Shown here piece by piece: positions 1 to 31,592 of a stretch of 64,000 bases of DNA. Position numbers and translations under genes: made by a program. Below the pieces are notes generated by a model. That model was not told the DNA's origin. It searched no databases and worked only from the letters and a program-made list of their open reading frames with translations. Numbering within the stretch: position 1 is the stretch's first letter; every line of letters starts with the position of its first letter. Origin of the DNA: Atopsyche davidsoni (taxonomy: Eukaryota > Arthropoda > Insecta > Trichoptera > Hydrobiosidae); contig JAILWY010000009.1 of NCBI GenBank assembly GCA_022113835.1, positions 10,764,001-10,828,000 of the forward strand, given 5' to 3'.

Positions 1-47
1 TTTTACTAATAATAATTTGCCTTTTTGACATCTTACAAAAAACTTAC

Positions 48-1272
48 AGGTTTATATTCTTCAGGCCACGAATCTAATTTAGTCTTTGGGTATATAATAC
101 TAAACCATGTAATGGCTTCATCTCGCTGTTTTCCTCCTGTTGCCCCAGTTACTTTGATCAATTCTCGAGGAGTGTTGGTTGGAAAGAGGCACCATCTCTT
201 ATGACCAACAACTAAAGCATTCCATGCACTTGTACCTAGAGGATCGATATGAATACCTGTTCCAGATCTCTGAGGCCCCATAACAAACCAACGATAAGGT
301 GGTCTACGTTCTTCTCCGCAATATTTGAACAAATCATCTCGAAAATATAATGGAATATCATAATCAGCTAAGAGCTTTTTTCTTCGTGCGTGTTCTCCAA
401 AACTACTATCAAAAATATAGAGCGGGCTATCATCAAAAGTTGTTTTCATATAGTCTACATAATATTTCATTTTCATCTTGACACTGTAGCCTTCGTTATC
501 TTCTCCACATTTAAATTTTTGGTTTCTATATTTTTTCGCTAGCCTCTCCAAAGTCCATTTGTGATTGGCTTTCCAGTTTGTTTGGACATTTAAAATAACA
601 ACTGGTTTGTAAATTTTTTCATACTTATCAATAAATTCTGATGAAGATACCGTATTGACATCTATTCTTTCAACATTGTCAGTAAATTGCCAAAAAGTAT
701 CAAATATATTTGCATATCCTAGTATTGACCAAGATATCTTATCATGCAATTCTGAAATAAAGAATGTAAAATATTATCCGAATAAGAAAAAACTTTTAGA
801 GTAACAATGTTGTTTTAGCTATAAATATTATAAACCACATATGCATATTGATATATACTAAGAGCAAAACACTGCTAAATTTATAATAGTTATTAAAATA
901 TACATTGGTGGATTAAAATACTACCTTTTTAAATATATATACTTTTCATTATAGTAACCCATACATGTAGTTGAAACAGTTCATTAATAAGGTTAGTACC
1001 ATTAGTTAATACTACAACTATCAGTCAGAGAACTAATACATGACCAACATTGCAAGCTCCTAGATGTAAAAAAATGTAATCAATTTAATAAATTGTAAAG
1101 ACAAGTGATTTATGATCGACTATTAAAGAACATTAAATTTGATCAGTACATAGCGCTTTTACTTCGTTCAATAAAGTATATTATTATATTGATACATACC
1201 AGGTCGAGCTTTACGTTTTACATCCTTTATTCGTTTTCTAGCTTTGTGGCTTAGTTTTTTATCGTTTTGCAT
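48..1272 (-). CDS. JMJD6: JMJD6 (JmjC-domain hydroxylase/demethylase), 5' part of gene, two exons
   Basis: Exon 1 is 1272-1200 and exon 2 is 751-48, joined in phase across a 448-bp GT-AG intron; 259 codons are visible. The exon 2 donor at 47-46 shows that the gene continues beyond the left edge. The start at 1272 gives a basic N-terminus ([20 protein letters not shown]) like the nuclear-localising start of animal JMJD6. The JmjC core follows, with [40 protein letters not shown] and GHKRWCLFP. His192 and Asp194 are the HxD iron ligands and Lys209 is the expected 2-oxoglutarate contact. The second iron histidine (GGWWH region) lies off-window. The family consists of nuclear Fe(II)/2-oxoglutarate lysyl-5-hydroxylases acting on splicing factors, also reported as arginine demethylases. 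Exon 2 is open a little further upstream from a TTG codon, but the splice-joined ATG exon is clearly the real start. Part of a dispersed 60-bp repeat lies in the intron. Confidence 0.95.
1007..1066 (+). repeat. Dispersed 60-bp repeat, copy 1
   Basis: This segment in JMJD6 intron 1 resembles 2265-2325 in the same orientation. They share a core of GAGAACTAATACA and an ending of AGCTxxTAGAT. Most differences are C/T transitions. It is probably a relic of a transposable element; the family is not recognised. Confidence 0.55.
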
Positions 1273-1793
1273 CGTTAATAATCTTAAATAATAGTAAATA
1301 AGTAATCTTCACTCGCACTAGCAACGAACACGGCAAAAGCTACAGGTTGACAGCTATGGAACATGGAGTGAAAAGTGCTGCCAGGAGAATAAATTTTATT
1401 CGAAGTGTTTTGCAAACGTCAAAAAATGTTAAAAGATGACTGAAATAACATTTCAAAGTCTATTAATTTCTTTAAACATTTTTAAAAATTATTACTTTAA
1501 CCTTTAAATAACCTTTTGATTTTTTTTTTTCGTATTATAATAAATAAATCTGCTAAAAAGTTAAGTTACCACTAAAAAGGGTATTTGTTATTTGAATAAT
1601 ACACAGTTTTAATAATTTATTGTTCAAACGATGCCAAAGCAATGAGAAGAAAACATCAGTTTAATTATTTCCTCGCTTGTAAAATTTTTGATAAATCAAA
1701 AATATAACTATATAACATTATAACAATGTATATAACTGTGACAAGACAAGGAAGAAAGAAGCAGCATGCAACAATTTGACAAGGACACCATGA
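1273..1793. other. Intergenic, JMJD6 upstream region
   Basis: AT-rich DNA immediately upstream of the JMJD6 start codon, so it should hold that promoter. I see no TATA box at a convincing distance and no ORF. The segment ends in the transposase relic at 1794. Confidence 0.4.
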
Positions 1794-2041
1794 GTGAAAA
1801 GCAAGCCGCAGAAGGTGGGTTTTCAGAATGTAAAGAAACAAATTCTGCAGGAATCGAATAATCCTTTGGAAGAGAATACTAATGACGATGATGCAAAAGA
1901 ACTGCTGACCGATGTCTTGTGTGCGGCGAATTCGGGCGAGACAATAAAATGTGGTTTCGGTGCACTTCTTGTGGGTTTTGGGTTCATGTAGATTGCACTG
2001 GGTGGATCTCAGCCCGCAATTATGTATGCGACATGTGCTGA
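1794..2041 (+). pseudogene. Transposase C-terminal relic with a PHD-like zinc finger
   Basis: After an acidic linker (reading EENTNDDDAKEL in one frame), a +1 frame change at about 1910 leads into a zinc finger. It reads RCLVCGEFGRDNKMWFRC, continues with TSCGFWVHVDC and ends in NYVCDMC followed by TGA (2039-2041). The CxxC, CxxC, HxxxC, CxxC spacing and the placement right at the C-terminus match the PHD-like tails found on DDE (pogo/Tigger-type) transposases in insects. That placement is from family knowledge. No DDE domain is visible nearby, so only the 3' tip of an old element remains. The frame break makes a working host protein unlikely. A host single-finger gene is the alternative. Confidence 0.6.
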
Positions 2042-2850
2042 CTACCATCATTGCCTACCAATGGTGATTAATTTTGTTTTTATTTTTAATCATTATAGTT
2101 CTTAAATTAATATTCCAAAATGATTAAAACTGATCTCAATTGTTAGTTAGATAAATAACGTTTATAATAGAGCTAAATCAATAAATAATTAATCTATAAA
2201 TTTGCTTTTATTTCAATTCACACACAAGTGACCCCCATTGCCTACATCTTTCCTAGTATCATAAGCTAATACTATAATTATTAGTTAGAGAACTAATACA
2301 CGACAATAGTTGCGAGCTTTTAGATTTGAAATATATAAATATTTTATATATATATTTGTAATTCACGATGTTTGAAAATGTTCAACTTAAACCACAAATG
2401 TTAATCATGTGTATATGAAGCTTTATTTCACCAAAGATAAATTATGTTAAAAATAGTTATGGCAACGATTTACATGGCAAAAAAACGGTTTATTACGGTA
2501 AAAGAAGACACACGTCTGAAACACAAACTTATGAATAGAGTAAAATTCTTGTAGTTTTTTATAATATTTTTATTTATTTGTCGTGATTTAACAAAAGTTT
2601 AGAAAATAATACCGTGCGCTTTGACTTCGCCAGTCGCCAAATTTTGAACGCCGTTCCAGCCTGAAGTCTGATGCTAATGGCACGTTCAACTGTCAGTTTA
2701 CGATTATCGAGATTTTTGGTAGGCAGTTGTACCGGTTTATATCAAAATATTTTATTTAAACACATGAAATTACGAGAGATTATTATTTAAACTCATGTTT
2801 GACTTTCTATAGTGTTTTATCAATAGATAAGTGAATTTATTATTGTTAAA
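2042..2850. other. Intergenic, kinesin upstream region
   Basis: AT-rich flank with a slightly GC-richer patch at 2615-2740 that may include the kinesin-13 promoter and 5' UTR. No coding potential was seen apart from the dispersed repeat at 2265-2325. Confidence 0.35.
2265..2325 (+). repeat. Dispersed 60-bp repeat, copy 2
   Basis: Direct-orientation partner of 1007-1066, with mostly C-to-T differences. It lies 3' of the transposase relic, so the two copies bracket both JMJD6 exon 1 and the relic. Confidence 0.55.
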
Positions 2851-23786
<20,936 letters not shown>

Positions 23787-24787
23787 CACTCCCTCTGTCC
23801 TTTCCATATTCATTTTGTAGAAAAATTATTGACGTGCGCTCTCATATTAACTAAGCTAATCTTGAAATAATAATTTCAATGCAGCAATTAAAAAATAATT
23901 ACTAAATGCTAAACGAATAATTTTGTAACTATATATAAAATAAGATGATGCATACACCCATAATTTTTAGCTTATATCACCTGTTATATTGACATGACTG
24001 ATTTACATTATTGATTTTATCGAATTCAACTTGTTACTGTATATTTTTAAAAAAATCTTTCCGCGCATTTTCGTCATTTTTCTGGTAATAATGGCTTAAA
24101 ATGTGCACGTTTTTTTTATAAATCATGCAAGTAGTGTCATCTACTATTGAATCTAGGGTATGTATAAAATGTGGTCTTACAAAAGATACTAGTATTTTCG
24201 ATTTGTAAAAGGTTCCATCTTGAATTAACTCTGTATTGTTACTGTAGGACTAGCTTTATCATGCCAGCAATAATATTTAAAATGCACATATTTTGCTAGT
24301 TATCGGGCATATTTGGAAGTGTTTCTCGATTAGTGTGTTTTAACATGCTCTGTATCAGAGTGAGGAGATGAGAGGCGGAGTGAAGGGACACCCACCATTG
24401 CAGATGCATCATTTGAATCTTCTCAATTGACTGTCAAATTCATGATCATATTAAAAGTTTTCATAAATTTTCTAGTTACAAATTTTAACTCAGTGAAAAT
24501 GTGTTTAGAAGCCATTAATTATATATAAATATAATTGTTGACATTTCTTTTAAAATCTCGATGTTCATTATTAATCAAAGGACAACAAAAATGAAATGTA
24601 ATATATATATATATATAGAGCTAAAGGGTAGAAAGGTAAAAAATTATACTTCTGCTCTTATTTGCCTTACTATTTATTTTTATACTTAAAACGTATTGCA
24701 TTTTTTTTCAAGTAATATAATTTTTTTATAACATGTAACTCAAATTTGAATTGCTTGATTTATAATATTTTAACGACACCATAAAAT

Positions 24788-24793
24788 TAATAA
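24788..24793 (+). terminator. Candidate poly(A) signal for kinesin-13
   Basis: AATAAA about 1 kb after the kinesin stop codon. Other signals lie further on, so this is only one possibility. Confidence 0.3.
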
Positions 24794-25128
24794 ACAATGA
24801 TTATTAAGCTTTTCATTTTACTTTTTTCTTATAAATCCCAAACTGTTAAACTCTTCCTTCGTAAATTTGGCTATCTGAAAGTGATTACCTGCAATAGTCT
24901 ATAAGATAACGATTTTTACTATGTACACTGCATAATACATTACAAAATTAGAGGAATATTTTTCTATGGATTCAGTTTTATATCCATAGTAATCTCACCA
25001 AAAGGAAAATAGGTATTTTAATAACTGATTTAAGTAGTTTTAACGATTGGTGTTAAGTACAAAATAGGACATAAAAATTCATAATGCAATTATGTACAAA
25101 AGAGAATTCTATCAATGTTAATAAAATG

Positions 25129-25130
<2 letters not shown>

Positions 25131-25161
<31 letters not shown>
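25131..25161. repeat. (TA)n microsatellite
   Basis: About 15 AT dinucleotides in the kinesin 3' flank. Confidence 0.95.
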
Positions 25162-25162
<1 letters not shown>

Positions 25163-26802
25163 TCCTAATATTAAAAAAAAACTAGTGCGAGAACTCAAGA
25201 TAAATTAAATATATTTTTAAAATACTACACTTGCAAATTAAAAAAAATTGACATGAAATTTTAAAAGATATAATATATAATAGCCAATGATAATCACTTG
25301 TTTGTGTTAGGTAGGATTTTAATTTATAAAATGTCAATTTATAGAATTTAAATTTCACAAAAAGTTAATTGATATAAATATTTTTTTTGTTTTAAATAAA
25401 TGGGAAAACTGAACCAAAAAGAAGTACATACTTTTTTTTTTGTTATGTGTAACCATGTTGTATGTGGTCATTTCTTAAAACTACTACTTAAATGATAACC
25501 ATCAACAAAGATGATAGTTATTTGGATTCTATTTCCATGATTCATAATGGTGTTTTCACATGGTGTACAGAGATAATTTCTCTAAAAAACAGGATCTGGC
25601 TCAATTACATGTGTTTTTCTTTGTACAAACAAATGCATTATATCCTTTGTAAGAGGGCTTCATTTTGACACAAACTAAAACTTAAGTTTATCTATAAATT
25701 TTATAATTATATGTAATAGACTTTAGAGACTTCATGTGTTTGTGTAAAAAATAATTATTTAGTTGATAGACTGCAATGCCAAAAATTCAAAACTAATATT
25801 GTATATAAACATTTTATTGTGTGAATATTGAATTTATCTCACTGACATATCTTTTAAATATGTCACTGGCATAGATACATCCTTAAGTTGTTTTTTTGTG
25901 AGTTTCGTTTTGGCATGTATATTAAAATTCGGAAGTATGTGATGCACTCTTGCCCGTAATTATACAACAGTTTAATAAATATCAATCATTATTTGTTCAA
26001 GGACAGTTAATCAATTTTTTAAATGTTAACATTTACCTCCTATGGTTGATATATATTTTTTGAATGAATACAAATCTTATGCCAGAAATTTGTATACTCA
26101 CCATCGGTTCACATTTATTAATTGTTTATTTTTTATTGTTTTAGAGAAGAATTTCCAGGGTGCATATAGACCTCTGCCCTTGGGTAGATGTTAGCCCAAG
26201 AGAAACACTTGAAAGAAAATAATTAGTCATGATGGCATAATCAGTTAAACCTTTAATTTTTACATTGTGTGAACACTTTTGGTAAATACACAGTAAATCT
26301 CAGGAGCAACTGTGTTTGAAATTCTATCTTGGTGTTTGCACACATCTGGTAATTAATTTAATCATATTGGCATTTATTAAGCAGATCTTACAAAATACTA
26401 AAGAGATTAAAAGCCTTGCAAATATAATGAGTATATGATAATTTCCAGACGTGGTGCGGTTCTACATATAACGCCAAGTGATTAGTCTTGGTGTCCATGG
26501 GGAGAATTTACTCATTTTTTTACATATAACGGATTGGTATTTTCAATAAAAGAACGTTTTGGCTTGAGATCCAGAACGTATTCGGTTGTTGGTACTTTCC
26601 AGGTTTTAGCTCATGAAAGGCTAATAGATTTCTACATAATGGGTAGGGCATATAAAAGCACGTACTCCTTTGATCTAAGACCACTTAACAATTGAATAGA
26701 ATGTGCCCAACAGTCTTGGGACGTGTTCGAGTGAACTAGATTACTTGGGTCTGAGAGATAGTGTACTGGAGTGCATTCAGATGGAATTTGATTAGTTTAG
26801 GG

Positions 26803-27027
26803 GATACGTTCCCAACGGAGGCGGTACCGCCCCACAGTGGGTGCTGGAGCTTTCTAAGGGGGCGGTGGCGGGTCCAAGGGAAAATGGGGGGCGTTATGAA
26901 ATACCTCTATGGTATTTTTATATGGAAATAAAATTGGTATACTTATAACTGTTATGTCAAAGGGGGCGTTGGAATTTTTATTTTCTTGTCAAGGAGGCGG
27001 TGGTCAATAAAAGGTTGGGAGCCTATC
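26803..27027 (-). mobile_element. hAT-like miniature element, copy A (complete)
   Basis: 225 bp with terminal repeats GATACGTTCCCAAC and GTTGGGAGCCTATC, flanked by a perfect 8-bp target duplication GTTTAGGG (26795-26802 and 27028-27035). The interior matches copy 1 (13821-14033) in reverse orientation. No ORF. The right-hand duplication directly touches the next copy at 27036. Confidence 0.88.
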
Positions 27028-27035
27028 GTTTAGGG

Positions 27036-27156
27036 CATAGGTTCCCAACAGGGGGGGTACCGCCCCCCAGTGGGCGCTGGAGCTTTCCAAGGGGATGGTG
27101 GCGGGTCCAAGGGAAAAGGGGGGGCGTTATGAAATACCTCTATGGTATTTTTATAA
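27036..27156 (-). mobile_element. hAT-like miniature element, copy B, first half
   Basis: It begins CATAGGTTCCCAAC exactly one base after copy A's target duplication and follows the same sequence as copy A as far as the CTCTATGGTATTTTTATA block. It then stops abruptly. The expected continuation resumes at 29021-29062, so the element appears split by later DNA. Confidence 0.8.
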
Positions 27157-27350
27157 AAAAATATTTTATCTAGCCGTCAAAAATGTGTTTATCTTATTAT
27201 TATGGCGTAAATTTCAACTGTAAAAATCTCTTAAGTTATACTAGTTTTATAATTAACGATATAGGAATTTAGAGTGATTTTCAATCATATTTATTAGCTT
27301 TAATTAAAATCTGCACAGATGTCGCTTTAGATGTTGCAAATAAACAAGTA

Positions 27351-27545
27351 CAGGGTGTCCAAAAAGGGTATCGGGTATTTGTTAGTTCAGTAAAACAAAA
27401 ACTACTAGTAATCAAGTATTTTTTTTATTGTTGATTATAAGAGTACAAAATGGAAAATTATTTCGAAAAGATGATGTTATCCAAATGGTGACCGTTACGC
27501 TGCTGGCACTTTTCTAATCTGGAATGAAGATTTTGAAGATAACAC
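27351..27545 (+). mobile_element. Tc1/mariner-like remnant 1 (CAGGGTGTCC end)
   Basis: It starts CAGGGTGTCCAAAAAGGGTA after a TA dinucleotide, an end typical of Tc1/mariner relatives such as the rosa group. It has no ORF and is apparently internally deleted. A second, similar end starts at 27553. Confidence 0.45.
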
Positions 27546-27552
27546 GCTAATA

Positions 27553-27961
27553 GGGTGTCCAAAAAGAGTATAGAGTATTTGTTTTAGCGTTGAAGTTGAT
27601 TTGGAGTGGCTGAGGGGCGCGGGGAGGGAATCGTGAAGTCCGCCATTTTATGGAGCTTTAGTCACTATGGAGCAGTACCCGGGGACGCATCGCGATTTTT
27701 ACGTACAAGCGTATTATCATAACGGTGATTTAATAGTGACTGCTCAACGTTTGTATCGTGCGGAGTATCGTACACGCAATGCACCAAGTGACGATAGTAT
27801 TAGAAAATTTTCGAAAATACAGGTGCGACAGTAAAAATTCAAATCTCATCATCAATGCATCAATGGGAGCTAAATTAACAGTGGGCAACTCTGCTTCAAA
27901 GTTCAAGGCCAAGTATATCACAGAACTTCGCACCTTCATCCAACTGATGGTACAAAATTAA
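27553..27961 (+). mobile_element. Tc1/mariner-like remnant 2 with transposase N-terminus
   Basis: It starts GGGTGTCCAAAAAGAGTA after TA. A 55-codon frame at 27667-27834 (MEQYPGTHRDFYVQAYYHNG onward, including VTAQRLYRAEYRTRNAPSDD) resembles the DNA-binding N-terminus of IS630/Tc1-type transposases, and then breaks at a stop. No catalytic part is present. The family is judged by eye. Confidence 0.55.
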
Positions 27962-28027
27962 AGCATTATTCATCTTATTATGTTCAAACACTATTGCATC
28001 GTTCATCGAATGCGCGTCATTCTGTGA

Positions 28028-28968
28028 CGGGCTACATTTCTAGTTTTAAAATAAATACAAAAAAAAGGTTTATTCAAAGTATTGTCTATATATATATCTA
28101 TGTTATGGATTAGTCAATCAAGATGCGTATTTATTACCCATTACGGGGTTATTAGCAAAGTATTGTCCCTCGCTAGCTACTTATTTTGCCATCTCTCTGG
28201 CACTACATTAATACGGTGACAATAAAACAACACGTTGGACCGAAACCATTCATCCGATCAATTTTACACTTTCACACCGAAACAATTTTGCCGTGCCATC
28301 GATGATGATGATGATGCTTTGCCAGGTGAACGATTTTTGCGTTTAGGATTCTCAAAATAAATCTACTTCTCATCGTTAGTAACAATTCGATGCAGGAAAC
28401 TCTTTCTTTCGTGCCGCAAAAGCCAAATTTCGGAAGTGGTTCTTCTGTCTCTCAGTTGACTCATGCAGCACCCATTTTCCTTCCGTTTGATTTTTTCCCA
28501 TGGTAAATGAACGATTGAAAATACCTTGGCGAGACACGTTTAATGCCTCCGCAAGTTGATGTTGTGTTTGTGTATCATCTTCATCCGATAACGCTTACAG
28601 ATCGGCATCCTCAGTGTCGAAATCGCCACTTCTGAAGCGTTTAAAAAACCAATTTTCACAGGAAATTTTCGATGATGCATGTTTTCCATAGGCCTCCTCA
28701 AGAAAACGACGTGCTTCAGCTGCATTTTCTTTTCGAGTTAAAGCAGAAAAGCAAAACTTCCCGCAAATGCTGTTTTTTTGGCACAAAACTCGACATCTTC
28801 ATTGTTACAAAAAAATATATATTGCGTTGCGAAATGTGTTGGTATTATGACAGCTTATTGATGACAGATGTCTTAGCTATAAAATAACACAAGTTTAGAC
28901 TTGTTTGTCGACTAAATATGTCATTAGCGCCATCTATGTGTGAAAGCCAAAAACTTAGTAGCGCACCT
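28028..28968 (-). pseudogene. Decayed, internally deleted mariner with transposase remains
   Basis: Read on the minus strand, an ATG at 28796 opens MSSFVPKKQHLREVLLFCFN, closely like the start of the 18075 mariner. Frameshifts follow, but EEAYGKHASSKISCENWF, RFRSGDFDTEDAD and a SFLHRIVTNDEK block remain recognisable. The first catalytic Asp block is followed by a stop and a large deletion. It resumes near the C-terminus (VPERWQNK). The ends (GTAGCGCACCTAG at 28958-28970 and a degenerate mate near 28030) look like worn inverted repeats. It is clearly older than the 18075 copy. Boundaries are approximate. Confidence 0.75.
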
Positions 28969-29020
28969 AGAAAAATACCTTTTTTTATTTTACCTGGGGG
29001 CAGCAATAAATAATATACAG

Positions 29021-29062
29021 AAATAAAATTGCTATAATTAAAACTGTTATGTCAAAGGGGGG
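29021..29062 (-). mobile_element. hAT-like miniature element, copy B, displaced second part
   Basis: About 40 bp (AAATAAAATTGCTATAATTA, then ACTGTTATGTCAAAGGGGGG) matching the part of copy A that should follow copy B's left half. The terminal repeat beyond it is lost. Confidence 0.65.
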
Positions 29063-29368
29063 CATATATATGGAATCAAAGAATATGTATTTGACATATT
29101 TTATTATAAAATAAATAATTTGAGGCAAAAAAAACAGTAGAAGAGATTTGAAATCTCAAAATTCTAAAATAATTTAAAATTATGAAACATTTAACACTTT
29201 TTTATTTATTACAGAAAGGTGACTCAAAAGTCTGGGTACAAACAAGATACACTTATATATAATTATGTCCAGCCATAGGAAAAATATTATCACAGTAGTC
29301 ATTGATTAATAACTAATTTCAAACCTAACAGGAACATTTATCCTTTTAAAATTAATGTTGTCATTTTA
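29063..29368. other. FICD 3' flank
   Basis: AT-rich DNA downstream of the FICD stop. It holds overlapping minus-strand AATAAA signals at 29201-29210. Nothing else was seen. Confidence 0.5.
29201..29210 (-). terminator. Candidate poly(A) signal for FICD
   Basis: TTTATTTATT on the plus strand gives two overlapping AATAAA words on the minus strand, about 160 bp after the FICD stop codon. Confidence 0.45.
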
Positions 29369-30908
29369 TTAAGATATTTCATCTTCAAATCCACTGCCCT
29401 CCTCAGATAGAATAGTTGGCTGTCCAAGAGCTGGAATCTGGTGAGAAAATTCGCTTGTCGCCCAGAGATACAGATCTAAAGTTCTCTCGGTGCTCTCAGC
29501 TATAAACCTTACAAAAGGTCGAACATCTCCTTCGTTTGCAGTTTGTAAAAATCGATAATAAAGATGCCTGTGCTGTTTCAAAATTATTACAGGTGGATAT
29601 CCTGCTTGCATAAGAAGAAGATTCATCAGCAATCGAGAAGTTCTTCCGTTACCATCTATGAATGGATGAATATGAACCAGTTTATAATGTGCTAGTGCAG
29701 CATATCTGTAAATAAATATTATGGTTTAATAGAACATACTCAATATAATTTTATTACAATATCTATAAAATTCAAGCTTTCTTTTCTACATGTGTCAATT
29801 TTTTGAAGCAGTCAAATTCCTCTACAAATAAAGCCTTAGAAAAGAATTTAAAAAATATTGTAGTTTTAGTAATAAACCGGTTCTTTAGACTTTAGGAGTG
29901 GGCATACCTGACAGGGTGTAGGTCGAGAGCATCATCAGAATTAAGCCATTTAAGAAACTGTTCCATCAACAACTGTATAAACATAGGCCCAGGGGGAATG
30001 TGGCCTCCGACATAAACTTGAGTTCGTCTAAAGTAACCCCCTTCAAGTGGATCTACATAACCCAATACGCGACGGTGTATCTCTAAAATATCATCCACAG
30101 TCACATCTCGCATACGATTTATCAATGTAGAATTGATGTATTTCATTGCAGCATCTAGACCCAAAATTTCATTATGTTCATCTATACTTTTCCCTGATAC
30201 TGCCAATCTTGTTTCTAAAATAGATCTGGTCTGCTGTAGAGTCATGGTGTTCCCTTCGATTCCAACTGTATGGTAAATGTGTTGAAAGTATGCTTCCTTT
30301 TTTGCTCTTCTTAGTGCTGAGTTTGAGTCAGGAATTGCAGAAAGAGCATCTCGTTTCTCATTGATTTTTCTTAGCATTTCTCGGTCTAAATTTTCAACAA
30401 TACTGGCCGTTCTTTGTCGATTACTCAAAGCTCCCGGATGATCAGGAAAATTTGACAGCGCCCGAAGATAAAGTTCATCTGCCTTTACAATATCTCTTTT
30501 GGTTTCTTCAATAAATTCACCATAATGAGTGAGAATGTCAGGGTGCTTTGGAGAAAGAATGACTGCATGTTGAAATAACTTTAAAGCTTTGTCAGATTTT
30601 CCCTGCAATTTCATTTCTAACGCTGCTTGTAATGATACCAGGGCCTCTGAATCAGAAACCCGCGCTTCTAAATTTTTATCAATTTTATGGCGCGTTACAG
30701 TGAGTTCTCCTAAATGATCATCAGACACAATCAGTGAAAAATCACTCGGCAAAGGTGAAAACGGCTTAGGTTTAGTCAAATGAAGAGTCAAATTGCCTCT
30801 TTGAAACATATGATATATTATAATACTTAATATACACAATAATACTGCAACACATGTTTGAAATGATATTCTAAAAAAGTTTCGCACGCTAGATAATTTT
30901 GGATCCAT
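29369..30908 (-). CDS. FICD: FICD, Fic-domain protein adenylyltransferase of the ER
   Basis: Two exons, 30908-29908 and 29705-29369, joined in phase (AG plus A makes Arg334), give 445 residues, close to the usual family size. Residues about 14-36 form a single transmembrane/signal-anchor helix. The segment at about 90-175 has the TPR-type helical repeats ([38 protein letters not shown]). The inhibitory helix carries TVGIEGNTM with Glu218. The Fic motif HPFIDGNGR is at 347-355 with catalytic His347, and lies just after the splice junction. Known function: a type II membrane protein that AMPylates and de-AMPylates the chaperone BiP in the ER lumen, with the inhibitory Glu switching between the two. 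All key residues are present. The unspliced reading of exon 1 ends eight residues after the donor and is not the real C-terminus. It is divergent from DDX51. Confidence 0.96.
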
Positions 30909-31592
30909 TTCACATAAAACATATTTTTTTAAATTTTAAATAAATATTTATTTTTGTCATTTGTATTTACAGCGAATGGTGAAGACACGTCACATTGGAA
31001 TTATCATCGTGTTAGATGATACATTCCCACACATTCTGACACAGTACCCTATGGAAAAACTGACACAAGGAATACAATATTGACACATCTCTGCTTACAG
31101 CGAAGTGACGTTAGTTTTATGATTTTGACAGCAGCCAATAATCTCTGAGAATCTGAGGAAATGCTGCCAGGAGCTTACATTAATTGGAGCTTACAAAGAT
31201 TGGCCGGTCCCCATTGCTCGCTGTATGGGTTATCTAATGTTCTAATGACAAAAAAACTGTAGTAATACTTTATCAAATCTTGATAGGTAGATAAAATCCA
31301 ATTGATTATTCAAATAGAGATTAAATTAGTTACCAAATAAACTTATTAGTAATAACAATAATTATGTGTGTATACAACTTTAATGCCATAAGCTTTTTTT
31401 ACTTTATGTCTATGGGTCCTGCGATCTGCCATGTGCTCTTGACAGTCTACTTCTGAGAGTTTATTTTAGCGATGTCGGGTTCAATTGTGGTCCGGATTTA
31501 AATAAAATAATCACTATTTTAAACTAAAATATTTATATTTGTTTAAAAATTTATAATACCAATCAAATTTATACTTACATAAATCAGTTGAA
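30909..31592. promoter_or_regulatory. Divergent promoter region FICD / DDX51
   Basis: 684 bp separate the two start codons. It must hold both 5' UTRs and promoters. A TGACGT word at 31108 and a CCAAT word at about 31135 are present. No TATA box is convincing. Confidence 0.5.

Larger units (their letters stand above)
23787..26794. other. 3' UTR and downstream flank of kinesin-13
   Basis: Very AT-rich DNA following the kinesin stop. Candidate poly(A) signals occur at 24788-24793 and 26545-26550. Short (TA)n tracts lie at 24600-24618 and 25131-25161. The part at 26440-26794 is less AT-rich and unlike the rest, but has no ORF that I can interpret. Confidence 0.5.

Noticed and set aside
29892..29907. 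Continuation of FICD exon 1 to a stop (ending YAHS)
   Set aside because: It passes through a consensus GTATGC donor and would lose the catalytic HPFIDGNGR, which is present in the next exon in phase.
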